From the NCBI GenBank assembly GCA_030445775.1, contig JASUTC010000015.1:1-32559 (forward strand): a stretch of 32,559 nt of DNA, written 5' to 3'. The stretch comes from Thermotogaceae bacterium (GTDB lineage: Bacteria > Thermotogota > Thermotogae > MWEM01). Numbering within the stretch: the first letter of the stretch is position 1; every line of letters begins with the position of its first letter. The notes below the pieces were generated by a model. It worked only from the letters and a program-made list of their open reading frames with translations, was not told where the DNA came from and did not search any database. Positions 19,875-28,791 of the stretch are shown in pieces. The position numbers and the translations under genes were made by a program.

Positions 19875-20246
19875 TTATCCTTCCGATTCTACCATTTTTT
19901 TGTATTCTTCCAAACTCATTAAACCATCTACTTCAGATTCATCTGAGAGTTTGATCTTGCAAATCCAGCCTTCACCTTCAGCGGATTCGTTGATGGTTTC
20001 GGGTCTGTCTTCTAAGGAATTGTTGATTTCCACTACTTCTCCTGATACGGGTGTATACACATCGTTGGCACTTTTAACCGATTCGATGGAACACAGTGTG
20101 TCTCCTTTTTTCAGCGTATCTCCCTCTCCGGGAAGATCAACGTAAACAATGTCACCCAGTTGCTCTTGAGCGTGTTCACTGATTCCAACTGTGGCAATTC
20201 CCTCTGTTGCTTCAATCCATTCATGTGATTTGGTATACTTTTTCAT
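19875..20246 (-). CDS. gcvH: Glycine cleavage system H protein
   Basis: SHEWIEATEGIATVGISEHAQEQLGDIVYVDLP; lipoyl-lysine region SIESVKSANDVYTPVSGEVVEIN. Confidence 0.97.
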   Translation of the reverse strand: MKKYTKSHEWIEATEGIATVGISEHAQEQLGDIVYVDLPGEGDTLKKGDTLCSIESVKSANDVYTPVSGEVVEINNSLEDRPETINESAEGEGWICKIKLSDESEVDGLMSLEEYKKMVESEG

Positions 20247-20270
20247 GTCCTTCCCTCCGTTTTACATTTA

Positions 20271-21398
20271 TCATTGTTTCCATTTTTTTTTTGAATGCTT
20301 ATCAGGGTTGACGCTCCCAACGTAAAATGGCTTCTTAACAACCTTTGCCTTTAATCTCTTGTTTTCTCTTATTTCTATTTCAACTTCTTTCCCCAATTTA
20401 TAGCCTTTTGAAGGAACATACCCCAATGCAACTATCTTATTGAGAGTTGTAGATTTATTCCCTGTAGTAACAAAACCAATTTCCTGATCTCCGTTAAAGA
20501 TTTTGTTTCCGGTTCTTGGGATACCACCTTTTTCAGTTACTTCAAAAGCCTTCAAACGCCTTTCCAATCCCTTTTCTTCTTGTTGTTCCAGAGCGGTTTT
20601 GCCAATAAAGTCCATTGTAAAATCAACTGTCCATTTCAACCCGGCTTCGAGAGGAGTCGTTTCATTCGTGATCTCATTGCCATAAAGCATATAACAGGCT
20701 TCAAAACGCAACAAATCCCTTGCACCCAACCCTGCAGGTTTAGCACCTATTTCGATTAATTTCCTCCACAACGGAATAACCGCTTCAGTGGAAGTGTAAA
20801 ATTCAAAACCATCTTCACCGGTATAACCTGTTCTCGAAATCAGACAGTCGATACCATTAAAAGGACCTTCTTTAAATGAATAAAATGGGATCTGATCCAA
20901 TCTGACTCCCGAATACTCTTGAAGCTTCTCTTCCACATTGGGGCCTTGAACGGCCAGTTGTGCATACTGGTCTGATTTGTTTAACACTTCCACATCAAAG
21001 GATTCTGTATTTTGTTTAATCCAGTTAAAATCCTTTTCCACATTGGAAGCATTGACAACCATCAATATTTCTTCAGAGGTTTTTTTATACACCAGCAAAT
21101 CATCTACGATACCGCCATCTTCATAACACATGGGGCTATAGCATATCTCTCCGTATTTCAGTTTTGAAACGTTGTTTGTCACAAGACATTCTGCAGCTTT
21201 CAAGGCATCTCTGCCACGCAAAAAGATTTCTCCCATGTGAGAAACATCGAAAACCCCCATGTCCTCTCTCACGGCTTTAGCTTCTTTAATAATCCCGTTA
21301 GCGTATTGCACGGGTAATTCCCAACCGTGAAACTCTACCAATTTACCTCCGCATCTCACATGTTCATTGTACAAAGGTGTTCTCTTTAAGTCCGCCAA
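20271..21398 (-). CDS. gcvT: Glycine cleavage system T protein (aminomethyltransferase)
   Basis: TPLYNEHVRCGGKLVEFHGWELPVQY, MGVFDVSHMGEI, SRTGYTGEDGFE, GLGARDLLRFEACYMLYGNE. Confidence 0.97.
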   Translation of the reverse strand: MADLKRTPLYNEHVRCGGKLVEFHGWELPVQYANGIIKEAKAVREDMGVFDVSHMGEIFLRGRDALKAAECLVTNNVSKLKYGEICYSPMCYEDGGIVDDLLVYKKTSEEILMVVNASNVEKDFNWIKQNTESFDVEVLNKSDQYAQLAVQGPNVEEKLQEYSGVRLDQIPFYSFKEGPFNGIDCLISRTGYTGEDGFEFYTSTEAVIPLWRKLIEIGAKPAGLGARDLLRFEACYMLYGNEITNETTPLEAGLKWTVDFTMDFIGKTALEQQEEKGLERRLKAFEVTEKGGIPRTGNKIFNGDQEIGFVTTGNKSTTLNKIVALGYVPSKGYKLGKEVEIEIRENKRLKAKVVKKPFYVGSVNPDKHSKKKWKQ

Positions 21399-21424
21399 TC
21401 GTTATTCCTCCCCCGTTTCTTTAT

Positions 21425-21883
21425 TTAATCAGTCTTTTTTTTCTCTTCGTCTTCTTCATAACCTGATTGAGCATCTTCATCCAGATGACTTTCTATGATC
21501 TCTTGTGCCCTGTCATAACAAGATTCAGGAACGAGAATCTCCATAGGGACTACACCACCTTGGCCCATAATGATGGGTTCTCCATATGGCACCGCCAAAC
21601 CCTTTAACACACAGGGAATATCCTCGCTGTCAAGAGATGATTTGATGATCTCTGCGGTAACCTCATCGGGAGCGGTTGTCACAGCAAACCATTTTTCGGA
21701 TGAGGCCTGTATGATCTGCTTGTTTTCTTCCAATATGGCTTTGGCCTTGTCAAAATCTTCGGGATCCACAAACACTTCTGTGGGTGTGAGTTTTCTCTCT
21801 TCATAGGAAATATCGTTTTCCTTCAGAAGATCCATTAAAGTTCTCGCCTCTTGCCTGTATTTGTACAACTTTAACAATTTCAT
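21425..21883 (-). CDS. Small putative signal-transducing protein (DUF2007-like repeats)
   Basis: WFAVTTAPDEVTAEIIKSSLDSEDIPCVLKGLAVPYGEPIIMGQGGVVPMEILVPESCYDRAQEIIESH matches the DUF2007 pattern; acidic C-terminus. Confidence 0.7.
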   Translation of the reverse strand: MKLLKLYKYRQEARTLMDLLKENDISYEERKLTPTEVFVDPEDFDKAKAILEENKQIIQASSEKWFAVTTAPDEVTAEIIKSSLDSEDIPCVLKGLAVPYGEPIIMGQGGVVPMEILVPESCYDRAQEIIESHLDEDAQSGYEEDEEKKKTD

Positions 21884-21907
21884 GGTACCACCTCCCAGTG
21901 TTATTTG

Positions 21908-21913
21908 ATTATA
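21908..21913 (-). promoter_or_regulatory. Putative -10 (extended, TGaTATAAT) for the DUF2007-like/gcvT/gcvH transcript
   Basis: Minus strand TTTTTG...GTTTGTGATATAATCAAATAACACTGGGAGGTGGTACCATG; SD GGGAGG before ATG at 21883; about 110-bp gap to scpA. Confidence 0.5.
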
Positions 21914-21994
21914 TCACAAACACCAAACCGCAAAAAAGCATGCCGATTTGTTAACAGTTTTTAAGTATCATCAAAGAACATTATCACAAAATCT

Positions 21995-22699
21995 CTATAA
22001 TAGAACAACTGAAATATCGCCGGTAAAATCAATCTCTGCAAAGGACAATTTAACGAGTTCTAAAACAGCCAAGAATGAAACGATTAAATCAATTTTGTCC
22101 TTTGCCGTAGAAAACAGTTGTGCAATGTATATACGCTTATCATTTGTTAAACGTTCCTTTAAGTACTTGATCCTTTCTGAAATAGAATACTGTTCCCCAG
22201 ATACCCTATATATTTTTTCTCTTAATTTTAATTCCTCATAAGCCGATTTAAATGCCAAAAACAATTTATCCGGCAGTTCTTCCACGGTTCGTTTCCTGGT
22301 GTGCCCGTCTTTTTTAACCTTGACCCTGTAAAGTTTTCCCGCATTTTTCTGCTTTTCCTCTAAAAGAGAGACAACATGTTTAACCCTTTCATATTCTTCA
22401 ATTTGTTGTACCAGCTTTTCTTTAGCTTCTTTGACTTCCTGTTGAGCGTTTTCGTCATCGGTCAACATCGCTTTGGATTTTAAAACCATTAATGTGGAGG
22501 CCATTACCATGAATTCAGAAGCAACACTTACATCAAGCCGCTGCATCTTCCTTACATAGTCGATGAACTCATCGGCTATCTTCGAAATTTGAATATCTCG
22601 TATATCTTTCTCTTCCTTTTTTACCAAAAACAAAAGCAGATCTAACGAACCTTCAAATTCAGGAAGGGTAAAGGTCAGTTCCTCTGATATGGTTTGCAC
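21995..22699 (-). CDS. scpA: Segregation and condensation protein A
   Basis: FTLPEFEGSLDLLLFLVKKEEKDIRDIQISKIADEFIDYV; SFLAVLELVKLSFAEI. Confidence 0.92.
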   Translation of the reverse strand: MQTISEELTFTLPEFEGSLDLLLFLVKKEEKDIRDIQISKIADEFIDYVRKMQRLDVSVASEFMVMASTLMVLKSKAMLTDDENAQQEVKEAKEKLVQQIEEYERVKHVVSLLEEKQKNAGKLYRVKVKKDGHTRKRTVEELPDKLFLAFKSAYEELKLREKIYRVSGEQYSISERIKYLKERLTNDKRIYIAQLFSTAKDKIDLIVSFLAVLELVKLSFAEIDFTGDISVVLL

Positions 22700-22770
22700 C
22701 TCCCAATACGATTTTTACCCATGCTCATTTAACGATGGTTCAAACACAATTTTGCACATACTGAAAATGA

Positions 22771-23763
22771 TCAAAATAGCAGGTTCATGGCATTTCTGAC
22801 CTCATGCATGGTGCTTTTTGCAATCTCCCGGGCCCGTTTATTGCCACTGTAAATCACATCATCCACATAACCTTCCCTGGCATCAATCTCAACCAAGTTT
22901 TCCCAAACGGGTGTTAATGTCTTTTCCATGTTCTGCAGCAGCAGCTTTTTACATTGAACACAACCGATCTCAGCCTTTGTACAACCATTAAAAACCCATT
23001 TTTTATCTTCTTCTGTGATTCTGAATGCCTTGTGATAAGACCACACCGGGCAGATCTCAGGATTGCCGGGATCGGATTTTCTCTTTCTGGCCGGATCGGT
23101 GATCATGGGCATGATGGCCTTTTTCAATTCTTCAGGAGTGGACTCGATGTTGATGATATTGCCGTAACTCTTTGACATTTTTCTGCCATCGGTACCCGGT
23201 AGTTTGGGGGTATGTGAGAGTTTCGACTCCGGTTCAGGAAAGACTTCACAATTGTATGTATAATTAAATTTTCTTGCCACTTCACGGGTTAATTCCACAT
23301 GACTTAATTGGTCTTCTCCCACAGGTACGGCCTCTCCCTTGTATATCAGGATATCAGCAGCCTGTAATACCGGATAAGTCAAAAACCCGGCATTTGCCAA
23401 AGATTGATTGCCTTCCATCTGTTGTTTTTGTTCTTTATAAGTGGGAACTCGCTCAAGTCTGGACACCGATGTCAGCATAGAAAACAACAACTGTAATTCA
23501 GCATGTTCTTTAATAGCTGATTGAACGAATAACACAGATTTTTCCGGATCCAATCCTGCAGCCATAAACATTCTGATCAATTCTTTGGAATACTCTGCCA
23601 GATTCTGAGTCTCATCGTATCCGGTGGTTAATGCATGCCAGTCGGCAACAAAGTAAAAGGTCTCAAATCCTTCGTTTTGAAGCCTTACCCAATTCTCCAA
23701 TATGCCCACATAATGACCAATATGCAGTTTACCCGTAGGTCTGCTGCCACTTACTATTCTCAA
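22771..23763 (-). CDS. trpS: Tryptophanyl-tRNA synthetase (TTG start)
   Basis: GSRPTGKLHIGHYVG (HIGH), DGRKMSKSYGN (KMSKS), GEDQLSHVELTREVARKFN. GGGGGTG SD before TTG. Confidence 0.97.
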   Translation of the reverse strand: MRIVSGSRPTGKLHIGHYVGILENWVRLQNEGFETFYFVADWHALTTGYDETQNLAEYSKELIRMFMAAGLDPEKSVLFVQSAIKEHAELQLLFSMLTSVSRLERVPTYKEQKQQMEGNQSLANAGFLTYPVLQAADILIYKGEAVPVGEDQLSHVELTREVARKFNYTYNCEVFPEPESKLSHTPKLPGTDGRKMSKSYGNIINIESTPEELKKAIMPMITDPARKRKSDPGNPEICPVWSYHKAFRITEEDKKWVFNGCTKAEIGCVQCKKLLLQNMEKTLTPVWENLVEIDAREGYVDDVIYSGNKRAREIAKSTMHEVRNAMNLLF

Positions 23764-23811
23764 AATGAAACACCCCCAAAAACTTTTTATAATAAAGTGT
23801 CTATCGTTACC

Positions 23812-23847
23812 ATTTTACCACAAAAAGCACCTTTCTTGTGGTATAAT
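23812..23847. promoter_or_regulatory. Symmetric divergent promoter between trpS (-) and leuS (+)
   Basis: ATTTTACCACAA (23812-23823) - 12 bp - TTGTGGTATAAT (23836-23847): 12-bp inverted repeat with one mismatch. Each arm carries an outward extended -10: TGgTATAAT (+) and TGgTAAAAT (-). Confidence 0.65.
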
Positions 23848-23904
23848 CCTCGTGTGTTTTATTGAATGAAACACAAATAAGATTAGAGTCGGAGGTGCTT
23901 TATT

Positions 23905-26376
23905 ATGAAAGAATTTATTCCGGCAGACTTTGAAAAAAAATGGCAAGAGGTCTGGGAAAAAAAGGAGATTTACAAATGCAGCAACGAATCGGACAAACCC
24001 AACTATTACGCTTTGGTGATGTTCCCTTACCCCTCCGGTACCTTGCATGTTGGACATGTTAAGAATTACGTTATCGGAGATGTTATAGCAAGGTATAAGC
24101 GTTTGAAGGGGTTCAATGTTTTGCATCCCATGGGGTTCGATGCCTTTGGTTTGCCTGCTGAAAACGCTGCCATTGAAAAGAGTGTACCTCCTGAAAAATG
24201 GACGCATAAAAATATAGATATCATCGTATCACAATTAAAAATGCTGTCAATCAGCTATGATTGGTCCAGAAGAATTCAAACCTGTACTCCTGATTATTAT
24301 AAATGGACACAGTATCTCTTTTTAAAATTTTACGAAAAGGGATTGGCCTACAAAAAAGAAGCGGCTGTCAACTGGTGCCCCAAATGCAACACCGTTCTCG
24401 CCAATGAACAAGTAGTGGATGGTGATTGCGAAAGATGTGGCACCCAAGTTGAACTCAAACAGCTGGAACAATGGTTCTTCAAGATCACGGATTATGCCGA
24501 AAGACTCCTTACCGATCTGGATAAATTAGACGAATGGCCTGAACATGTGAAAACCATGCAAAGAAATTGGATCGGAAAAAGTAAAGGGGCTCAGGTAGGA
24601 TTTGAAATAGCGGGCAAAGACATGAAGATCGATGTCTACACCACACGACCCGATACACTTTGGGGCGTCACCTTTATGGCACTGGCACCGGAATCCCCCC
24701 TGCTTGACGAATTAACACATCCGGAGAAGGTTGATGAAGTCAAACAGTTCAAAGAAAAGGTTACCAAAGAAGACCGATTCCTGAGAACCTCTGAAGAATA
24801 TGAAAAAGAAGGCGTGTTTTTGGGAACCTATGCTATAAACCCTGTAAATGGGGAAAAGATTCCTATTTACGTGGCAAATTATATCCTTATGGAATACGGA
24901 ACTGGAGCAATCATGGCCGTTCCCGCTCATGATACAAGAGACTTTGAATTTGCAAAAAAATACAACATCCCCATCAGGGTGGTCATCGATAACGAAGACG
25001 AAAGCCTGTTGGGGCAAGAACTGAAAGCCCCTTACATCCAACCTGGAGTGATGGTTAACTCCGGACCGTTTTCCGGCATGAAGAGTGCCCAAGCCCTTCC
25101 AAAGGTTATCGAATGGGTAAAAGACAATGGCATGGGAGAAGGATCCACACAATATAAACTTCGCGATTGGCTCATTTCCAGACAACGTTATTGGGGCGCA
25201 CCGATTCCCATTGTCTACTGTGAAAAATGCGGGATGGTCCCTGTCAATGAAGAAGACCTTCCGGTAAAATTGCCGTTGGATGTTAAATTTGATCCTTCGG
25301 GAAAATCACCCTTGACATCGGATGAGCGCTTTCTCAATACCACCTGTCCCAAATGTTCCGGACCGGCTCGAAGAGAAGTGGATACCATGGACACCTTTGT
25401 GGACAGTTCCTGGTACTATCTGAGATTCATCAATCCGAGAATGGAAGACAAGCCATTTTCCACTGAAGATGTGAACAAATGGCTCCCCGTTAATCAATAT
25501 ATCGGGGGTGTGGAACACGCCATCCTCCATCTGCTCTATTCCCGATTTGTGACAAAAGTCCTTTACGATCTTGACATGGTTGGATTCGAAGAACCCTTTA
25601 AAAACCTGTTCACACAGGGGATGATTTATAAAGACGGCCATAAGATGTCCAAATCTAAAGGCAACGTGGTATCGCCTGAAAAGATGATTGCCGATTACGG
25701 AGCGGATACCCTGAGAATGTACACCCTGTTCATGGGACCACCTGAAAAGGATACCGAGTGGAATGATAAGGGAATCGAAGGGGTTTATCGGTTCCTGAAA
25801 AGGGTATGGTCTTCCGCTATGACCATTATTCCTCATTTGGAAGATTCAACAGAAGGCGGTATTTTGGCAAAGCCCGAAAAAGACCTGAGAAGAAAACTGC
25901 ATCAGATGATCGAAAAGATCACCAAAGACATCGAACTGGATTTCCATTTCAACACCGCCATCAGCGGAATGATGGAGCTGACCAACGAGCTTCATGATTA
26001 CACAACAAACATTGCACGGGAAAAATGGAACAAGCCCCTTTTAAGAGAAGTGCTTGAAAAGCTACTAATATTAATCTCACCATTCGCCCCGCATATGGCG
26101 GAAGAACTCTGGCATGAACTGGGTAATGAAACGCTCATCGTGGAACAGACATGGCCGGAAGTTGACAGAGCAGCGCTAAAAGTGGATGAAGTTCAAATTG
26201 TCGTGCAAGTCAACGGCAAAATCCGTGATAAATTTATGATATCAGCCGGTCTTTCAAAAGAAGAAACGGAAAAGGTCGCTTTTGAAAGAGAAAGAATCGC
26301 GGATTTAACGAAAGATAAAACTATAAAGAAAGTTATTGTCGTTCCAAATAAAATTGTGAATATTGTTGCCGTGTAG
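23905..26376 (+). CDS. leuS: Leucyl-tRNA synthetase
   Basis: MFPYPSGTLHVGHVKNYVIGDV, CNTVLANEQVVDG, GTGAIMAVPAHDTRDFEFA, HKMSKSKGNVVSP. GGAGG SD. Confidence 0.98.
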   Translation: MKEFIPADFEKKWQEVWEKKEIYKCSNESDKPNYYALVMFPYPSGTLHVGHVKNYVIGDVIARYKRLKGFNVLHPMGFDAFGLPAENAAIEKSVPPEKWTHKNIDIIVSQLKMLSISYDWSRRIQTCTPDYYKWTQYLFLKFYEKGLAYKKEAAVNWCPKCNTVLANEQVVDGDCERCGTQVELKQLEQWFFKITDYAERLLTDLDKLDEWPEHVKTMQRNWIGKSKGAQVGFEIAGKDMKIDVYTTRPDTLWGVTFMALAPESPLLDELTHPEKVDEVKQFKEKVTKEDRFLRTSEEYEKEGVFLGTYAINPVNGEKIPIYVANYILMEYGTGAIMAVPAHDTRDFEFAKKYNIPIRVVIDNEDESLLGQELKAPYIQPGVMVNSGPFSGMKSAQALPKVIEWVKDNGMGEGSTQYKLRDWLISRQRYWGAPIPIVYCEKCGMVPVNEEDLPVKLPLDVKFDPSGKSPLTSDERFLNTTCPKCSGPARREVDTMDTFVDSSWYYLRFINPRMEDKPFSTEDVNKWLPVNQYIGGVEHAILHLLYSRFVTKVLYDLDMVGFEEPFKNLFTQGMIYKDGHKMSKSKGNVVSPEKMIADYGADTLRMYTLFMGPPEKDTEWNDKGIEGVYRFLKRVWSSAMTIIPHLEDSTEGGILAKPEKDLRRKLHQMIEKITKDIELDFHFNTAISGMMELTNELHDYTTNIAREKWNKPLLREVLEKLLILISPFAPHMAEELWHELGNETLIVEQTWPEVDRAALKVDEVQIVVQVNGKIRDKFMISAGLSKEETEKVAFERERIADLTKDKTIKKVIVVPNKIVNIVAV

Positions 26377-26396
26377 CCCATTTACTTATAATCATT

Positions 26397-26425
26397 AAAA
26401 AAGGGCCGCAAATTGGCCCTTTTTT
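26397..26425. terminator. Bidirectional intrinsic terminator between convergent leuS and pgm
   Basis: AAAA AAGGGCC GCAAATT GGCCCTT TTTTTT: 7-bp GC-rich stem plus A/T tracts on both sides. Confidence 0.92.
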
Positions 26426-28123
26426 TTATTCAATTTTATCTAAAATCTTTCTGATATCCGCTTGTATAGCCTCGGCCTTTTTATCTGATTCAACTTTAGT
26501 AGCACCATTTGTATACACATAAACCTTGATCTTGGGTTCTGTTCCGGAGGGTCTCACAGCAAACCAGGAGCCGTCATCCAATGTGTATTTCAAGGCGTTG
26601 GTCTTTCCCACATCAATCTTATCCTGAGTTAAAAAGTCAATTACATCCACAACCTGTTTCCCGGCAACCTCTTTTGGGGGATTCTCTCTGACATGGACCA
26701 TCATCCGTTTGATCCTTTCCTTTCCTTCTATTCCCTCCAATACAAGTGAAAATGGTCCCTCGGATGTGTAACCCACTTCCTGGTAAATGTCTTCAAGGAC
26801 ATCCAACAGGCTCTTGCCTTTTGTTTGATAATAACCGGCAGCTTCAGCCAGTAACATAGAAGAAATAACCGCATCCTTGTCTCGGACAAATGTCCCGTAT
26901 ACATACCCGATGCTCTCTTCATAACCAAAAAGAAAGCTGTATTCTCCGGACTTTTCAAATTCATTTTCCTTCCCGCAGATATTTTTAAACCCTGTCAAGG
27001 CTTCCACCGTTTTAACGTTGTATTGCTTGGCGATTTTCTCACCCAAATCTCCAGTCACGATGGACTTGACGATCACACCATTCTCGGGGATTTGTCCCTT
27101 TTCGTCCAAAGCCTCCAAGATATATTTTATCAAAATCGCTCCGGTTTGGTTACCGTTGAGAGAGACGTATTCGCTTCCGTTATAAACCATAACTGCCAGA
27201 CGATCGCAGTCGGGATCAGTGGCGATGAGAATATCGGCATTTACTTTTTTACCAAGTAAAATAGAGTATTCAAAGGCTCTGACATCCTCGGGGTTTGGGT
27301 AATCAATGGTAGGAAAATTCGGATCGGGATTTTCCTGTTCTTGAACCACATGAACATTTTCAAACCCCCTTTCCCTCAAAACTCTTCTAACCGGAATATT
27401 TCCTGTCCCGTTCAGGGGCGTGTAAACGATGACGATATCTTTATTGACCTCTTCATCCCTCAGGCTAAGGGATTTGACTCTGCCTATATATTCATTGTCT
27501 ATACCTTTGCCTATATAAATCAACAATTCATTGTCTATTGCCTTTCGCTCATCCATAACGGTAATGTCTGAGAAGTTCTTAATATCCTTTATCTTTTCCT
27601 GTATGGGAAAGGCAATATCATCAAGAATCTGAGACCCCTCTTCCCAATACACCTTGTAACCGTTGTAATCCTTGGGATTATGACTGGCCGTTACCATGAT
27701 TCCGGATATACAGTTCAAGTACCTCACGGCAAAAGAAAGTTCCGGCGTAGGCTTGAGAGAATCAAACAAATAGGCTTTAATGCCATTTTGTGCCAGTACG
27801 AGAGCTGCAGTTTTTGCAAAAACATCCGAAAAATGTCTGTTATCATGGGCAATAGCAACCCCCCGTTGCATCTCTTCTTTTCCATGATCTTTAATGACTT
27901 CAGCCAATCCTTGCGTTGCACGCATGATGATGTATTTGTTCATGCGATTGGTTCCCGCACCTATTTTTCCACGCAAACCGGCAGTTCCGAAATTCAGTTC
28001 CGAGTAAAACCGATCTTTAATTTCTTCTTCATTTCCTTTGATTGCCTCAAGCTCTTTCGTTGTTGATTCATCAAAAAAATCGTTTTCAAGCCATTCTTTG
28101 TATTTCTCCATATAATTTGACAT
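26426..28123 (-). CDS. Phosphoglucomutase/phosphomannomutase family (alpha-D-phosphohexomutase)
   Basis: NFGTAGLRGKIGAGTNRMN, VTASHNPKDYNGYKVYW (phosphoserine loop), ATDPDCDRLAV, GYEESIGY, RPSGTEPKIKVY. Confidence 0.95.
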   Translation of the reverse strand: MSNYMEKYKEWLENDFFDESTTKELEAIKGNEEEIKDRFYSELNFGTAGLRGKIGAGTNRMNKYIIMRATQGLAEVIKDHGKEEMQRGVAIAHDNRHFSDVFAKTAALVLAQNGIKAYLFDSLKPTPELSFAVRYLNCISGIMVTASHNPKDYNGYKVYWEEGSQILDDIAFPIQEKIKDIKNFSDITVMDERKAIDNELLIYIGKGIDNEYIGRVKSLSLRDEEVNKDIVIVYTPLNGTGNIPVRRVLRERGFENVHVVQEQENPDPNFPTIDYPNPEDVRAFEYSILLGKKVNADILIATDPDCDRLAVMVYNGSEYVSLNGNQTGAILIKYILEALDEKGQIPENGVIVKSIVTGDLGEKIAKQYNVKTVEALTGFKNICGKENEFEKSGEYSFLFGYEESIGYVYGTFVRDKDAVISSMLLAEAAGYYQTKGKSLLDVLEDIYQEVGYTSEGPFSLVLEGIEGKERIKRMMVHVRENPPKEVAGKQVVDVIDFLTQDKIDVGKTNALKYTLDDGSWFAVRPSGTEPKIKVYVYTNGATKVESDKKAEAIQADIRKILDKIE

Positions 28124-28488
28124 TAAATACCCTCCTCATAAATTTTTGATCTCTTTTATTATTATAAATGAATGAAATCACCATTTTCATTAGAGCTTTT
28201 TTATAGTAATGCCCTAGCTTCATAATTATACCATTTTAACTCAGTTTCACTTTAACTGTCTCTCATTTATCACTTGTTTTTTCTTCATTTTTTGATGCAA
28301 TTTATTTCACAGTTCAAATTATTCTTTCTTTGAAGAACAATCAAATGTCATTCCTAAATAAAAAAATAATGGTTGTCTCCCTTCATAAAACAACTGGAAA
28401 GGTGTAGTGTGATATACTAATAAAAGGTGAAGACAAGATCATGAAAGCCACTAATATTGCGTTTCTCATAAGTTCAGGGGGTAGAACA

Positions 28489-28791
28489 ATGCGGATCAAA
28501 GAACATCCTATTTTGGAATTTGAAAGAGGTAAAAAGATCCAATTTACTTTTAATGGAAATGTGATTGAAGCCTATGAAGGTGAAACCATAGCAGCGGCCC
28601 TTCACGCTGCGGGCATTTGGCATTACAACAACAGCGATGTTTTGAAAAGGCCCAGAGGACTTTTTTGTGCCATCGGTCACTGTTCCTCCTGTTTGATGAC
28701 AGTGGATGGTGTCCCCAACACCAGAATTTGCGTCACAGATGCGGTAGATGGCATGGTCGTTAAATCCGAAAACCGGGGGGATGCCAAATGA
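28489..28791 (+). CDS. [2Fe-2S] small subunit (HcnA/PDH-alpha type) of a multi-subunit FAD-dependent dehydrogenase; ORF can extend to ATG 28441
   Basis: FTFNGNVIEAYEGETIAAALHAAGI...PRGLFCAIGHCSSCLMTVDGVPNTRIC. SD AGGGGG lies 5' of ATG 28489 (MRIKEHPI). Confidence 0.85.
   Translation: MRIKEHPILEFERGKKIQFTFNGNVIEAYEGETIAAALHAAGIWHYNNSDVLKRPRGLFCAIGHCSSCLMTVDGVPNTRICVTDAVDGMVVKSENRGDAK

Noticed and set aside
21399-21424. Possible glycine riboswitch ahead of gcvT
   Set aside because: Only 26 bp separate gcvT from the upstream gene, too short. The 110-bp gap before the DUF2007-like gene also shows no recognisable aptamer.
23764-23904. T-box leader for leuS or trpS
   Set aside because: The intergenic region is about 140 bp and shared; no T-box sequence (UGGNACCGCG-like) found on either strand.
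24712-25836. Long antisense ORFs (157 and 176 aa) opposite leuS
   Set aside because: Fully embedded opposite a strongly conserved gene; no domain similarity or SD; shadow ORFs from codon bias.
28124-28440. A/T-rich 317-bp gap as a hidden small gene or riboswitch
   Set aside because: No credible ORF or structured domain by eye; only weak promoter-like elements (TATACT near 28413) and short A/T inverted repeats expected by composition.
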